NCBI GenBank assembly: GCA_025201705.1
Contig: MU616809.1
Location: 1 to 40,290, forward strand
DNA length: 40,290 nt
Source: Dissophora ornata
Taxonomy: Eukaryota; Mortierellomycota; Mortierellomycetes; Mortierellales; Mortierellaceae
Direction of reading: 5' to 3'
Part shown: positions 10,720-20,550 of the stretch, one piece after another
Position numbering within the stretch: position 1 is the first letter of the stretch
Layout of the letters: every line of letters begins with the position of its first letter
Translations under genes and position numbers: made by a program
The notes under the pieces: model-generated
Database searches by the model: none
What the model saw: only the letters and a program-made list of their open reading frames with translations
Told to the model about the DNA's origin: nothing

Positions 10720-13050
10720 ATGGCGCCTAGCGATAGAAGCCTCGATGCGCACAGTTGGCTAGTGGTGATCACCTTCATGATCGTCATTGTGATAGTGATC
10801 CACCCCATTCGCATTCCCTTCCCGATCCCCTCACGGCAGTCTCGACTAAAACACACCACAGCAGCCCCAACGGCCAACATCCAGACAACAGCAGAACAGT
10901 CAAGCGATGCATCGTTGTCTGCCACAGTCACGGCCATGCCAGCGTTTGAAGTCGACACCAGCAACAGCAACATCATCAACATCAACATCAACAACAACAA
11001 CAACAACAACAACAGCCCGAAAAAGATCTCGAGAAAGACAAAGTTCCCCTACCATTTCACACTCGACATTGCCACAGCGCCCGTTATCGGGGTTCTCTTC
11101 CTCCTGGCCACAGGGTCCATCGATGGCGAGAGCGTGCAAGATGGTATCATCGGCGAGCCCACGAGTGGGATCGAGCCGTATGCCGTCATGATTCTCTTCT
11201 TTTCATTGGTAAGTCGTGTCTCGCATTTAATTCCTCGTCCGTTGATGACATAATCCAGTCAGGGGTGCAACCGCGCTCACATCGTAGAGTCAATTTTTTC
11301 CACGCAAATTCTTGTTGATATCCAGGCATACATCTGCATCAGTCTCGATATGACTGGTGCGCTCCAGTACGCTGCCTTTTGGATCTCAAAGCGAGGTGGA
11401 GGGGGTGGCCAGCGCATCTTCCTCTATTTCTTCTTACTCTCAACCATCATGAGCGGGCTTACGAGTAACGACGTTGTGATCCTGACCATGACCCCATTCT
11501 TGGTCTACTTTTCCCGCGCCGTCGATCTGCACACACCCGTGGCCTTCCTCATGGCCGAGGTGCAGACAGCCAATATCGGTAAGAACGACAGTCGATTTGT
11601 GTCTGTGTGTGCTTCCCGTCGCAGACATGTCTAAAGACCCGCCCTTCATTCGTTTTTTTTAGCGTCCATGGCCCTCTACATAGGCAATTTGACAAACGTC
11701 GTTGCCTGTCAGGCATACAAAGTTTCTTTCCTCGAGTACAGCGCCTGGATGCTCATACCCACTGTTTTTTCTGTTGCTGCCTGCTACATCATGCTCCGCA
11801 TCAACTTCAGGAATGAAAAGTACATTCCAAAGACCGTGAAAAGTCCTGATGTCGATCCTCGATCTTGTCTGATCGACCCATTTGGCGCCATATTTGGCCT
11901 CTGCGTTCTAGCATGCTCATTAATTTGCTTGATCGGCACGTCGTTCGCCCATGTGTCCGTCTGGACCGTGACGGGGCCGTTTGCATTGCTTACGCTGTGC
12001 AGAGATATTTTGTACGACTATCAAGGCAAGTTCAAGGGTCTCCAGGCGGCCAGTCTCATCCAACCGGACAAAGGAACTGCTGGAGAGGATGACGTTACTG
12101 CTGCTAAGGGACCGCACGAGACCGGTGGAGTCGAGAGCCGCATCGAGCAGGGGCTTCCAGAGGTCGCTATTCCTGAACAGAGTATTGTTCGCCCAACGGC
12201 AATCATTGACGGAGACGAGGAGGATGAAGATGAAGATGAAGAAAATGAGAACCAAAAAATCGATAATGCAACGGGCTCTGCACAGACAACCAGCAAGTGT
12301 GTTTCGACATCCATGATCGAGAAGAACGAGGTTGCGGAATGCAAGGGCTCATTAGTAAAAGACAGGAGCGATAGTGTCTCTATACCCTTAGGCAAGGACT
12401 CCCTCGCGAATGAGAGGTGTGCTCTCCCGTCGCAACAAAACACTGGAGCGACAGCTACAGCAACAAACATCGAAGAATCTGCACTCAAGCCTCGAAAGAT
12501 GCATCGCAAAATCAAGGGACCGATCAGTAAATTTGAGCGCCGCTTCCCTCTGCTGCATGCGATTGCGATCCGTATGCCCTGGGCGATCCTCCCTTTCACT
12601 TTCAGTATGTTTATCATGGTGGAGGGCCTTTCCGATTCTGGCTGGATCGCCATCTTTGCAAACTGGGCCACAAAATTAGTTCCGAACTACATTGTGGCGA
12701 CGTATGCGATTGGCTTTGTCTCCGTCTTACTCTGTAACATCTTCAACAACGTGCCGATGACGATTCTTGTGGCCCGTATTCTGCAGCATCCGAACTTTGT
12801 GAATTCGCCTTTGGCAACGCCAGAGGTGGTGAAGGGCTGTTTGTTCGCATTGGTGGTCGGGAGCAACCTGGGAGCATGCACCACGTTGATCAGTTCGTTG
12901 GCTGGATTGATGTGGGACTCTGTGTTAAGGAGTAAGAACAGTGGAGTCGGGTTTTGGAACTTTTTTAAATGGAACATGGGCGTAATGCCCATGGTAATCT
13001 TCACGGCGCTCTCAGTCGTAGTGGTTGAGCTCACAGTTGTTTACAGGTAG
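10720..13050 (+). CDS. ArsB/SLC13-like ion transporter (IT superfamily)
   Basis: Three exons: 10720-11208, 11326-11578 and 11663-13050, with introns of 117 and 84 nt (phases 0 and 1); about 709 residues. Many hydrophobic segments indicate a polytopic membrane protein. Family marks are the paired re-entrant motifs of ArsB/DASS transporters: TSNDVVILTMTPFL followed by EVQTANIASMALYIGNLTNVV in the first half (the latter spans an exon junction), and CNIFNNVPMTILVARIL (about 605) with VVGSNLGACTTLISSLAGLMW (about 646) in the second half. A hydrophobic segment at 12-30 is followed by a poly-Asn run (about 88-98). A long cytosolic loop between the halves (about 330-520) carries an acidic stretch DGDEEDEDEDEE. 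Likely exports or imports an anion; arsenite, silicon-type or organic-anion substrates cannot be told apart here. No arsenic-resistance neighbours are present. Confidence 0.9.
10971..11012 (+). repeat. AAC/ATC trinucleotide run encoding poly-Asn
   Basis: An in-frame run of ATC and AAC triplets (ending with eight or more AAC) inside exon 1 of the transporter encodes Ile-Asn alternation followed by eight or more Asn. It is likely length-variable between strains. Confidence 0.8.
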
Positions 13051-13595
13051 TTACCAAGCATTGGGTCCCTAGAGTAGAGACATTGATAATCATTAGATAA
13101 TGTCATGTCATTGAACAAAACGAAAACAACGCTGTCAATTTGCCAGCTGCGACATGTGATCACAGTGCTCACTGACGCGTAGATAGCGCGTAAGGTCTAC
13201 TACCGTTTGGGAGCTCGGGACAAGCACTGATCCAAGGGAATGATGTATGGATAAAGACATGACAGGATTCTGGTTGCAGTGAACGATAGCAGGAATACTT
13301 TTTAGCAAGTTGCCCTCTTTGCGCCACCCACCTTCGTGGCGAACATGAGGGTCACTTAATGGCTCGTAACGCAACTGTGTCAACAAACACAAGACTTTTT
13401 TCCTCCATACGCTACAACTCCATTCATTGCAGGGACGTGCTGTATTTTCCAGCAGCGCAGCTATGCAGAATGACGCAAACAGGGCCATATTATTTAAGGT
13501 TCCCACGCTCTCGCCTTTGTCTGCGATTGCGTTTTGTACCATTGGAATCATGGTTAATTGGTCAAGTTGACAAAGCGGACGGGCAAATGAAAAAC
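13051..13595. other. Intergenic region and upstream region of the small gene
   Basis: This contains the transporter 3' UTR and the upstream region of the following small gene. Two inverted CCAAT boxes (ATTGG at 13541-13545 and 13557-13561) lie 35-55 nt before a TATA box. A minus-strand open frame across 13135-13551 has no recognisable features and covers this promoter, so it is not called. Confidence 0.5.
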
Positions 13596-13603
13596 TATAA
13601 AAG
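13596..13603 (+). promoter_or_regulatory. TATA box of small paralogue 1
   Basis: TATAAAAG lies 160 nt upstream of the ATG at 13756, with ATTGG (CCAAT) boxes just upstream. The second paralogue has the same octamer before its own ATG. This is a canonical strong core promoter, inferred from sequence only. Confidence 0.7.
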
Positions 13604-13755
13604 GAGGGGTGTCCATCCGTTCTAAATCAGCATCAACGCAACAACGCACTTTACCATTGCAACAAGCATCAGCTAGGTCTCACATCAACAGCAACTCCAT
13701 CTCTCAAACGCCGCTTTTGTCTTCCTTAAGAACCATCACGAAGAACGCTCCCGTC

Positions 13756-13986
13756 ATGTCGAACCACAGCTACACCCGCATCCAAGACACAAAAGAACAT
13801 GCTCCCAAGAGTGCCCAACTGCGTAACATCGCCAATATGCCTGCCAACAAGGGTTCGTCGTCGCGAGTAATGACGCGTGCCGACATCTTTGATAGCCTCA
13901 TGCCTCTCTCTAGAACACCTTGGTCGAATGTCCCCATGCTGATTGACGACAAAAATAAGCAGAGCAAGCCCACAAGATTTGACTGA
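13756..13986 (+). CDS. Small protein with SLMPLSRxPWSNV motif, paralogue 1
   Basis: A single exon of 76 residues starting at the first ATG after a TATA box. I do not recognise a named family. It is paralogous to the 93-residue protein at 38975-39256: both start MS, share LRN(I/V)A in the middle, then a Ser-rich spacer, and a core of about 24 residues (here 41-64) reading RA-(D/E)-x2-(D/E)-SLMPLSR-x-PWSNV-x2-LID, ending in a Lys-rich tail. Between the copies the core is conserved in protein but differs at many third codon positions, which suggests selection on the protein. There is no signal peptide, membrane span or cysteine; it is hydrophilic and probably largely disordered outside the core. 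The frame is open further upstream without an ATG. Function unknown. Confidence 0.78.
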   Translation: MSNHSYTRIQDTKEHAPKSAQLRNIANMPANKGSSSRVMTRADIFDSLMPLSRTPWSNVPMLIDDKNKQSKPTRFD

Positions 13987-15012
13987 GATAGAGTTGTCTT
14001 GAAGACATTGGCTGGTTTCGCGTTGTTCCGGGACCATTGCTATCATCAGACTAACACTCATTGCTGTCTATGTATGCACAGGACTCTCGCTATTGTTTCG
14101 ATCGATGAGCTCTCACAAAAGAGACATAGCAAGCCGGTATCGCTGTTGAAGATAGAGTAAAAAGATGTGCTCGCCTAACAGCACATGCATGACCAAGTAA
14201 GCCGGAGAATACAATGAAAACAATGCGAAAAAAGTATGGACGGGTGCTGCAGGCGTGAAGACAATGACTGAGCGAGAATGACGAGGAATGAGTGCCGCTG
14301 ATGTACGTCGTGGAGCACAATACGCTGGGCGTTATCATCTACAAGCTTTATTGACCAAGGAAGGATGATTGCACGAGAATATCAAAGGCTTTTCACACCA
14401 GATTCTTCAGTGCTGGTCCATTTCAATAAGATAAATTGTTGTAGTGTGTTGTTCATGACAGGAAACATGGGTCCTGTCAGCACTGCCACTACATCAAGCA
14501 AATGAAATAAAAAGCAGCGCTCAAGTAGAAGAGCCACGGAATTTTTTTATTTCCAGGGTGATTTGTGGCGCCTAACAACAGATTCCGCATCAGGCATGTT
14601 GGTGCTCTCATTCGACGATGGATTTGGACGCGTGAATGGATAGATGGGTAAATATCATCAGTAATGAGGATGTCATCGGCCGACCGATGCAATGGTAAGT
14701 AGGATTTTCACTAGACCCTGCCTCCCTAAATTCGAATGTATAAGGCTACCGAATCTGATGAAACTGGCAGTTTTGACGTCGCCTGAAGCCTTACATGTGT
14801 CTAAAGAGGGCTATTAAACATGTGCTGAATAAGAGCAAAGATAGACATAGTGACACTATCCGCTGCTGTCGTGTAGGTCGCATGCAAAAACACCTCCACA
14901 GCTTGTCCAGCAGTATTTTATGTTTTACGACATTGACTAGTTGACTAGCTTCTGTAGTATTACAATCTCGCAATCTCCACATAGCCTTAAGTCAGCGCCA
15001 GGAAGGTCTACG
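13987..15012. other. Intergenic region between convergent genes
   Basis: About 1 kb between the 3' ends of the small gene and the minus-strand Sel1 gene. It contains only short unsupported frames. A tandem TTGACTAG duplication is at 14934-14949. Nothing else is recognised. Confidence 0.5.
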
Positions 15013-16746
15013 TTACATATCACCCAGTTCCAACAGAGAGTCGGAATGTCCTTGCTCGGCTGCTCTCTTCCACCACTCTTTAGCCTTTGAATTATCCTGC
15101 GGAACACCCCTGCCTTTGTCATACATGCCACCGAGCATAAACTGGGAATCAGGGTCCCCCTGGTTTGCAGCCTTAATATACCACTCAATTGCCTTGGAAA
15201 AGTCTTGCTCAATACCCTCGCCATTGGAGAACATGAGGCCTAGGTTCCGCTGGGAGTTGGCATGTCCTTGGACTGCGGCCTTCAGATACCACTCTATAGC
15301 GAGGGAATAATCCTGTGGAGCAACGCCCTGGCCATGGTAATACATGACACCTAGGTTGTACTGGGACTTGGCATTTCCCTGGTTCGCTGACTTCAGATAC
15401 CACTCCATGGCCTTGGGATAGTCCTGCGGAACACCATCGCCGTTGTCGTACAGGAAGCCAATACTGCACTGGGAATTGGCATGCCCCTGATTCGCTGCCT
15501 TCAGATACCACTCCATGGCCTTAGAATAGTCTTGAGGAACGCCCTTTCCATTGGAGAACATGAAGCCTAGGTCGTTCTGGGCACTGGCGAACCCTTGGTT
15601 AGCAGCCTTCAGATACCACTCCATAGCCTTGGAATAATCTTGCGGAACACCCTTGCCATTCTCGTACATGAAGCCTAGGTTGTGATAAGCACTGGCACTC
15701 CTCCTACTCGCAGACTTTAAATACCACTCCATGGCTTTGGAATAGTCCTGTGGAACACCTTCGCCATTCTCATAAATGATGCCTAACCTGTGCAGTGCAC
15801 TGGCTTCATCCTGGTTCGCTGCCTTCAGAAACCAACCCATGGCCTTGGAATAGTCCTGAAGAACACCAGTGCCATGGTAATACATGAAACCCAAACTACA
15901 CTGGGAAATGGCGCGTCCTTGGTTCGCTGCCTTTAGATACCACCCCATGCCCTTGGAATAGTCCTGAGGAACACCCTTGCCTTTCACGTACATGACGCCC
16001 AGACTGTGCTGAGCACTGGCGTGCCCTTGGTTTGCTGCCTTCAGATACCACTCCATGGCCTTGGAATAATCTTGCGGAACACCCTTGCCTTTCTCATACA
16101 TAAAGCCTAGGCCGTTGTATGCACTGACACTCTTCTTATTCGCTGCCTTCAGATACCACTCCACGGCCATGGAACAGTCCTGAGGAGCACCCTTGCCATT
16201 CTCGTACATGATGCCAAGACTGTGCTGGGCACTGGCGTACCCTTGGTTCGCTGCCTTCAGAAACCAATCCATGGCCTTGGAATAATCTTGCGGAACACCG
16301 TTGCCTTTCTCGTACATGAAGCCCAGGCTGTGATTGGCACCGGCATGTCCCTGGTTCGCTGCCTTTAGATACCACTCAATTGCCTTGGAAAAGTCTCGCT
16401 GAACGCCCTTGCTACCGGAGAACATGGAGCCTAGGTAGTACTGGGAATCGGCATGTCCCTGGTTCGCTGCCTTCAAGTACCACTCCACGGCCTTGGAATA
16501 GTCCTGCGGTACACGATCATTGTAATACATGTCACCTATGTTGTGCTGGGGAACCGGGGGTTCCTGGCTGGGAATTTTCAAGTGCTGCTGTATGGTGTCT
16601 GTGGACGTACCACTCTTGTTAGATTCCGTGAGTTGCAAAGATTGCGAACTTTCTGGAATTATTGACAATGTCGGTGAGAGGCCTGCTGAATTTTCAACCG
16701 CTATAGACTTGGTGCCTATGTCGATTCCAGGTGTAGTCTCTGGCAT
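15013..16746 (-). CDS. Sel1-repeat protein with 14 tandem repeats
   Basis: A single exon of 577 residues from the ATG at 16746. After a Ser/Thr-rich N-terminus (about 110 residues) it is almost entirely 14 Sel1-like repeats of 36 residues, consensus LGxMYxxGKGVPQDYSKAMEWYLKAANQG (written here as LGxMYxxGKG, VPQDYSKA, MEWYLKAANQG). One unit has an extra residue (GVAPQDY). Sel1 repeats form alpha-solenoids that hold partner proteins; known family members act in ER-associated degradation and signalling scaffolds, but this one's partner is unknown. An ATG in frame at 16899 would add 51 residues. I prefer 16746 because the sequence upstream of it aligns with the non-coding upstream region of the paralogue at 17927-18643. 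The DNA repeat unit is 108 bp and several units are nearly identical, indicating recent expansion. Confidence 0.9.
   Translation of the reverse strand: MPETTPGIDIGTKSIAVENSAGLSPTLSIIPESSQSLQLTESNKSGTSTDTIQQHLKIPSQEPPVPQHNIGDMYYNDRVPQDYSKAVEWYLKAANQGHADSQYYLGSMFSGSKGVQRDFSKAIEWYLKAANQGHAGANHSLGFMYEKGNGVPQDYSKAMDWFLKAANQGYASAQHSLGIMYENGKGAPQDCSMAVEWYLKAANKKSVSAYNGLGFMYEKGKGVPQDYSKAMEWYLKAANQGHASAQHSLGVMYVKGKGVPQDYSKGMGWYLKAANQGRAISQCSLGFMYYHGTGVLQDYSKAMGWFLKAANQDEASALHRLGIIYENGEGVPQDYSKAMEWYLKSASRRSASAYHNLGFMYENGKGVPQDYSKAMEWYLKAANQGFASAQNDLGFMFSNGKGVPQDYSKAMEWYLKAANQGHANSQCSIGFLYDNGDGVPQDYPKAMEWYLKSANQGNAKSQYNLGVMYYHGQGVAPQDYSLAIEWYLKAAVQGHANSQRNLGLMFSNGEGIEQDFSKAIEWYIKAANQGDPDSQFMLGGMYDKGRGVPQDNSKAKEWWKRAAEQGHSDSLLELGDM
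15040..16530 (-). repeat. 108-bp tandem repeat array (coding)
   Basis: Fourteen tandem 108-bp units encode the Sel1 repeats. A higher-order unit is visible: four consecutive repeats resemble the next four at an offset of exactly 432 bp. For example, TTCTC(A/G)TACAT(A/G)AAGCCTAGG begins at 15659 and at 16091, each followed by the atypical repeat with basic residues before S-x-SAY. This indicates a block duplication of four units. Confidence 0.85.
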
Positions 16747-17104
16747 ATTTTGGTGTATATATGAGAGTTCGTTTGGGTAAGGGTGGGAAAGGGTGGGAAA
16801 GAAATAGCTGAAGTACGAAACTTGGAAACTTGTCCATATTTGTAAAGTTGTCTTTGCCACCCCATGTGATTTAACAAGGGCGAGGTGTGGCAGTGCCATC
16901 TAGCTAGTCAAGACTATATTTGATGTGGCCGATGATATAGAAAACAGAGAGGATCGCGAAACCCTGATGATGGATTGTGGGAGAGAGAAGTGTGTACAGG
17001 ATACCCGAGGGCTTCAAGGATTTTCGATGTATGTTGGTTATTTGATCCTTGTCATCAAAACAGCACGTGACGATAAAAGCTTCTTCCAGTGCGTGCAATA
17101 GAAC
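16747..17104. other. Upstream region of the 14-repeat Sel1 gene
   Basis: This region shares segments with the upstream region of the paralogous Sel1 gene: TCTGGC(A/G)T(A/G)TTTTGG at 16740-16752 against 18705-18719, GAGGTGTGGCAG-GCCA at about 16882-16898 against 18850-18867, and CGATGATA near 16929 against 18934. It probably contains the duplicated promoter. Confidence 0.5.
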
Positions 17105-17682
17105 TTGGTGTATGAATCCCAAATCTATATCTTGGGTGAGAACACAGTTTTCGAAGGCGTCCACTTGACAAAAACAGAGGGGATGCACGGCACGGACTCC
17201 ATGTACTCCATACCTGATCTGGTGAAGATTCTTGGCAAGGTCATGGGCATCGTCTTTCAAGCACCGGGCTCGAAAATCGTCTATGTCGCCGGTAATACTG
17301 TGTGGGACAGCTATGTTAATCAAACCTTGGCCAAGTTCCACCCCGACGTGATTATCTTGAATACCGGCGATGCCCGTTTGACTGGCTCAGTGACTCCATC
17401 ATCATGGGCAAGGACGACACACTCCACGCGCATCTGGCTGCGCCAAATGCAACCATCAATGCCATGCATATGGACGCGATCAACCATACAGCATTGAGCC
17501 GCGAGGAACTGCGGAAATATGTCCAGCAGAAAGGTATTCAAGATCGTATCTTGATCCCTGATGATGGCGAAATTCTCAAGCTTTACCCACAGCGTCCGCT
17601 CCAATTCGACTGTGCACCCGTTATTCTTTTGGATCTGTTTCATGAAAAAAGCGTTGACCGTTATCGATATTCAAGTGAATGA
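17105..17682 (+). pseudogene. Metallo-beta-lactamase-fold hydrolase (UlaG-like), truncated pseudogene
   Basis: The C-terminal half of an MBL-fold metal-dependent hydrolase is recognisable: KTEGMHGTDSMYS, VFQAPGSKIVYVAGNTVWD, HPDVIILNTGDARLTG, then, in another frame, DSIIMGKDDTLHAHLAAPN, MHMDAINHTALSREELR and DRILIPDDGEILKL. The frame changes once near 17387, consistent with loss of one base. The family's metal-binding Asp in AGDT is Asn here (AGNT). The N-terminal half with the HxHxDH metal site is missing, and a TAG lies in frame just upstream (17099-17101). It lies between the two Sel1 genes on the opposite strand. The damage is limited, so the loss of function looks fairly recent. Substrate unknown. 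Confidence 0.75.
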
Positions 17683-17926
17683 AGTAAATTTAAAAAGTTT
17701 TAGATTTACGATGACTCTGAAGGTTTTCTGGCACCGCAAATAAGACCTGGAATGATAGCCCTCTGATGTAGAGGAATGGACAATTTGAAAAGGAGTAACT
17801 ATCCGCATTATAAATCTCACTGGAACAAAATCGCCACGATTGATAGAAACCTAGACTTTTTTTAAAAACAAGGTTAATTGATTACATTCGCACGTTTTCA
17901 AATTCTCCCTCTTGTCATTCCTTTCA

Positions 17927-18643
17927 TCACACCCACCCTTCTCTGTTCTGGGAATTGATGTGTCCCTGGTCGGCGGCCTTGAAATACCCACCCATGGCCT
18001 TAGGGTAGTCCTGTGGAACGCCCTTGCCGTTGGAGAACATGAAGCCTAGGCTGAACTGAGCATTGGCATATCCCTGGTTGGCGGTTTTCAGACACCACTC
18101 CCATGCCTTAGAATAATCCTGTGGGATGCCGTTGCCACTGTAGTACATGGTACCTTGGTTGTACTGGGAATTGGGGTCTTCCTGGTTGGGGACTTTCATA
18201 TTCTCTGCTGCAGCATTTATGAGTACGCTACCCTCGTCGGACTCAGCGACTGGCGAAGGTTGTGAGATATCTGCAGAATTTTCTGCCGTTGTAGACTCAG
18301 GGTCACAGTCGATATTATCAGGGGTCTCAAGTACAACGTCCAAGATAGTCTCTGGACAGGTGAGGATTCGACGCGGATTAAGACTATATCAATTATTTGT
18401 TGAGATTGTTAGTCGATAAGTTGCCATATCCATCCGTGTGTTGTTATAGGTACATTGCAACAGGTGCATTGCTTACATCTGACAACTCTCATCCATGAGA
18501 AAAGGAACAGGTGTGCTTCCGTTTCGTATGTATAGGGCACTCTTGAGGGCCTGTAAGACATCGTCCCAAAGAACGATACATTCCCCAGTGGCTCCGTCCA
18601 GACTAGGCTGAATGCTGACTCTTTCTAAGAGCGGAGTTGACAT
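17927..18643 (-). CDS. Short Sel1-repeat protein with extra N-terminal domain
   Basis: Two exons on the minus strand, 18643-18477 and 18383-17927, joined in phase 2 over a 93-nt intron (GTAAGC...CGACTAAC...GATATAG); about 207 residues. Exon 1 encodes a domain with GECIVLWDDVLQALKSALY and GSTPVPFLMDE, completed by LNPRRI in exon 2. I associate this N-terminal module with Mortierella Sel1 proteins from memory, unverified. Exon 2 adds an acidic Ser-rich linker and about three Sel1 repeats (NGIPQDYSKAWEWCLK, GKGVPQDYPKAMGGYFK), then stops. Compared with the 14-repeat paralogue it is severely shortened. Where that gene has ATGCCAGA-ACTA, this locus has ACGCCAGATACTAGG followed by a stop, so the ancestral start seems lost. 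It may be a decaying copy; the call as a working gene is moderate. Confidence 0.65.
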
Positions 18644-20550
18644 CGCCGGTATGCTATCCTCATGGACTGGGCGAAACACCTGAGGATTTCTTTAGAGCCT
18701 AGTATCTGGCGTGTTTTGGCGATTATATTGAGAATTCGTCTAGATGAGAGTGATGAGAGTAGGGTAGGAAGAAATTGTGGAAGAAAAACAATTGTCGCTG
18801 CACCTTGAAATCAGATGTCCCTCTGGTGATCATGTTTTGTTTGCGAGGTTGAGGTGTGGCAGCGCCAACAAGAACGTCACACCAAGTGCAACTAACGATG
18901 TTCGGGATTGGTGCTGCTTGTTCTCTTTTCAGGCGATGATACAGAGGAGGATATTTATTTTAAGACGTTGCGCGTACCGGATTTTCGAGGATTTCAGGGG
19001 AGTGTTAATGCATGTGCAGTAGTGCTTTTATTTGTTATTCGAACGCGTTGATGCTGCATGTGCACCGGCGTTCGGCTTGAGCGCGTGGTGAGATACGGCC
19101 TATTGAGAACTGTCCGTTTAGACAAAAAGACGTTGTGGAGTTGTGGTTATGAAAATACATGAACCGACGGTGATCCACTGCCGGACAAAACTCGCATGGT
19201 CATCCCCGCTATTGGTTGATCTTGAATCTTGGCGCAAGGCACCGAGCCACAATCGTCTCATTTAATTGCTAAGACGATGGGCCCGCCTTAGAAGAGGTTT
19301 ATTACTATGTGAATCGTGATGGTTTTCATTGCAGTCACATGTGCCCATGTAAGCCTGCCCTAGACGTATCGTAGGACCCGCACATAGCTACCGCAATGCA
19401 GCCCACGACGCGTTAAACTCTGTCTCGCGATGGCCCATCGATCAAATTGCATCGCGAAGCATACAAAGTTCCACACGATAGAGTGATAGCCATGGCATGT
19501 TATCGCCATGTCGCGAGTTAGATGCTAGTCTTCAAACTGAACTTTTTTTTTTCCTTCCTCCCTTTCCCTATGCTTTGTGCGAAATATCGGTTTCTCTCCG
19601 AATCACTCGATCCACTTAACATGCGACGTGAATCCGACAAAAGGCCAACCAAACTCCTTTTCTCGGGGAGAAAAAAGTCATATCGTAAGAAAATCTTACA
19701 GAGCCATTTTTATTTTTCATAAGACTGAGCATGATGGTTTATCTCTAGCGGGAACGGCATGGCTTGCAGCCTGCTCGCAGTATGCCATGCACAGCTTCTC
19801 CTCTTGTCGTTAGAAGAAGATGTAACGGATGGCAAGTCTCTTTCACGGTAAGCCATACACTCTTAATCTGAGAAGACGGGAATATTTAGACCTGACGATC
19901 ACACCAAAAAAAAAAAAAAAAAAAACTTTGCTCGTCTTCATGGTGCGGACATTTCTGAAAACAGACTCGTCAAGTACCTTTGCTGACAATTTATTCACCC
20001 ACATATGTAAACTGAAAGCTGTCACCCCCACAGAGTACATCGCCGAACATCTAGCAAAATGGGGGAGTATAATAATGTAGTAGCCAGATTCGTTAATTAA
20101 TGGGTGCCTTGGCTTAGAAATGGCGCTGGCTATACGCCGCTCATTTGTCAGTGTTCTCTACGATCCGGAGTGGAAGCACAGAGACCTGACGCGAAATCTC
20201 TGCGACTCTGATTTCGTTTTGTTGTCTTTATAGCAGAGTTCGTTTCCAGCATTCGCTGCGTATGATTTCATAACGTATCATTTGGTTACCATTCCTTTTC
20301 CTCTTATCTCCGGCTCAAACGACTTCGATTTACGCGCTGCCTTTCTCTCGCTTCATTTTGAGCGCCGCTGTATCATCGCCCGTTGTCGCGTACGAGTTCT
20401 CCTAGAATAATCGACCTCAAGGATGACAAGAAGGACGCGAAAGGCGACAAATCACCTATCATGTATGGCCATGCCGGGATTAGTAAGAATGAGGGATGCT
20501 GCTAATAACTGGAATATGGCTCTCATTGAGGATATGTTCGTCTACTACTA
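18644..20550. other. Intergenic region with A20 tract
   Basis: About 1.9 kb without a supported gene. The first 400 bp keep patches of similarity to the upstream region of the 14-repeat Sel1 gene. A run of 20 A lies at 19906-19925. A short Lys/Asp-rich frame around 20408-20488 (KDDKKDAKGDKS) lacks an ATG and splice evidence. The 3' end of the F-box gene lies just beyond. Confidence 0.5.

Noticed and set aside
12021..12671. Minus-strand open frame of 216 codons
   Set aside because: Antisense to the transporter; its Ser run is the mirror of the acidic GAT/GAA repeat.
13135..13551. Minus-strand open frame of 138 codons
   Set aside because: No domain, and it covers the CCAAT boxes and promoter of the small gene.
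16747..16899. N-terminal extension of the 14-repeat Sel1 protein from ATG at 16899
   Set aside because: The DNA aligns with non-coding upstream sequence of the paralogue, so the ATG at 16746 is preferred.
20340..20490. Lys/Asp-rich frame (KDDKKDAKGDKS, then MYGHAGISKNEGCC) and an overlapping frame from 20423
   Set aside because: The Lys/Asp frame has no ATG and no clear splice acceptor; the other frame runs antisense into the F-box gene. Could be an exon of something unseen, but not supportable.
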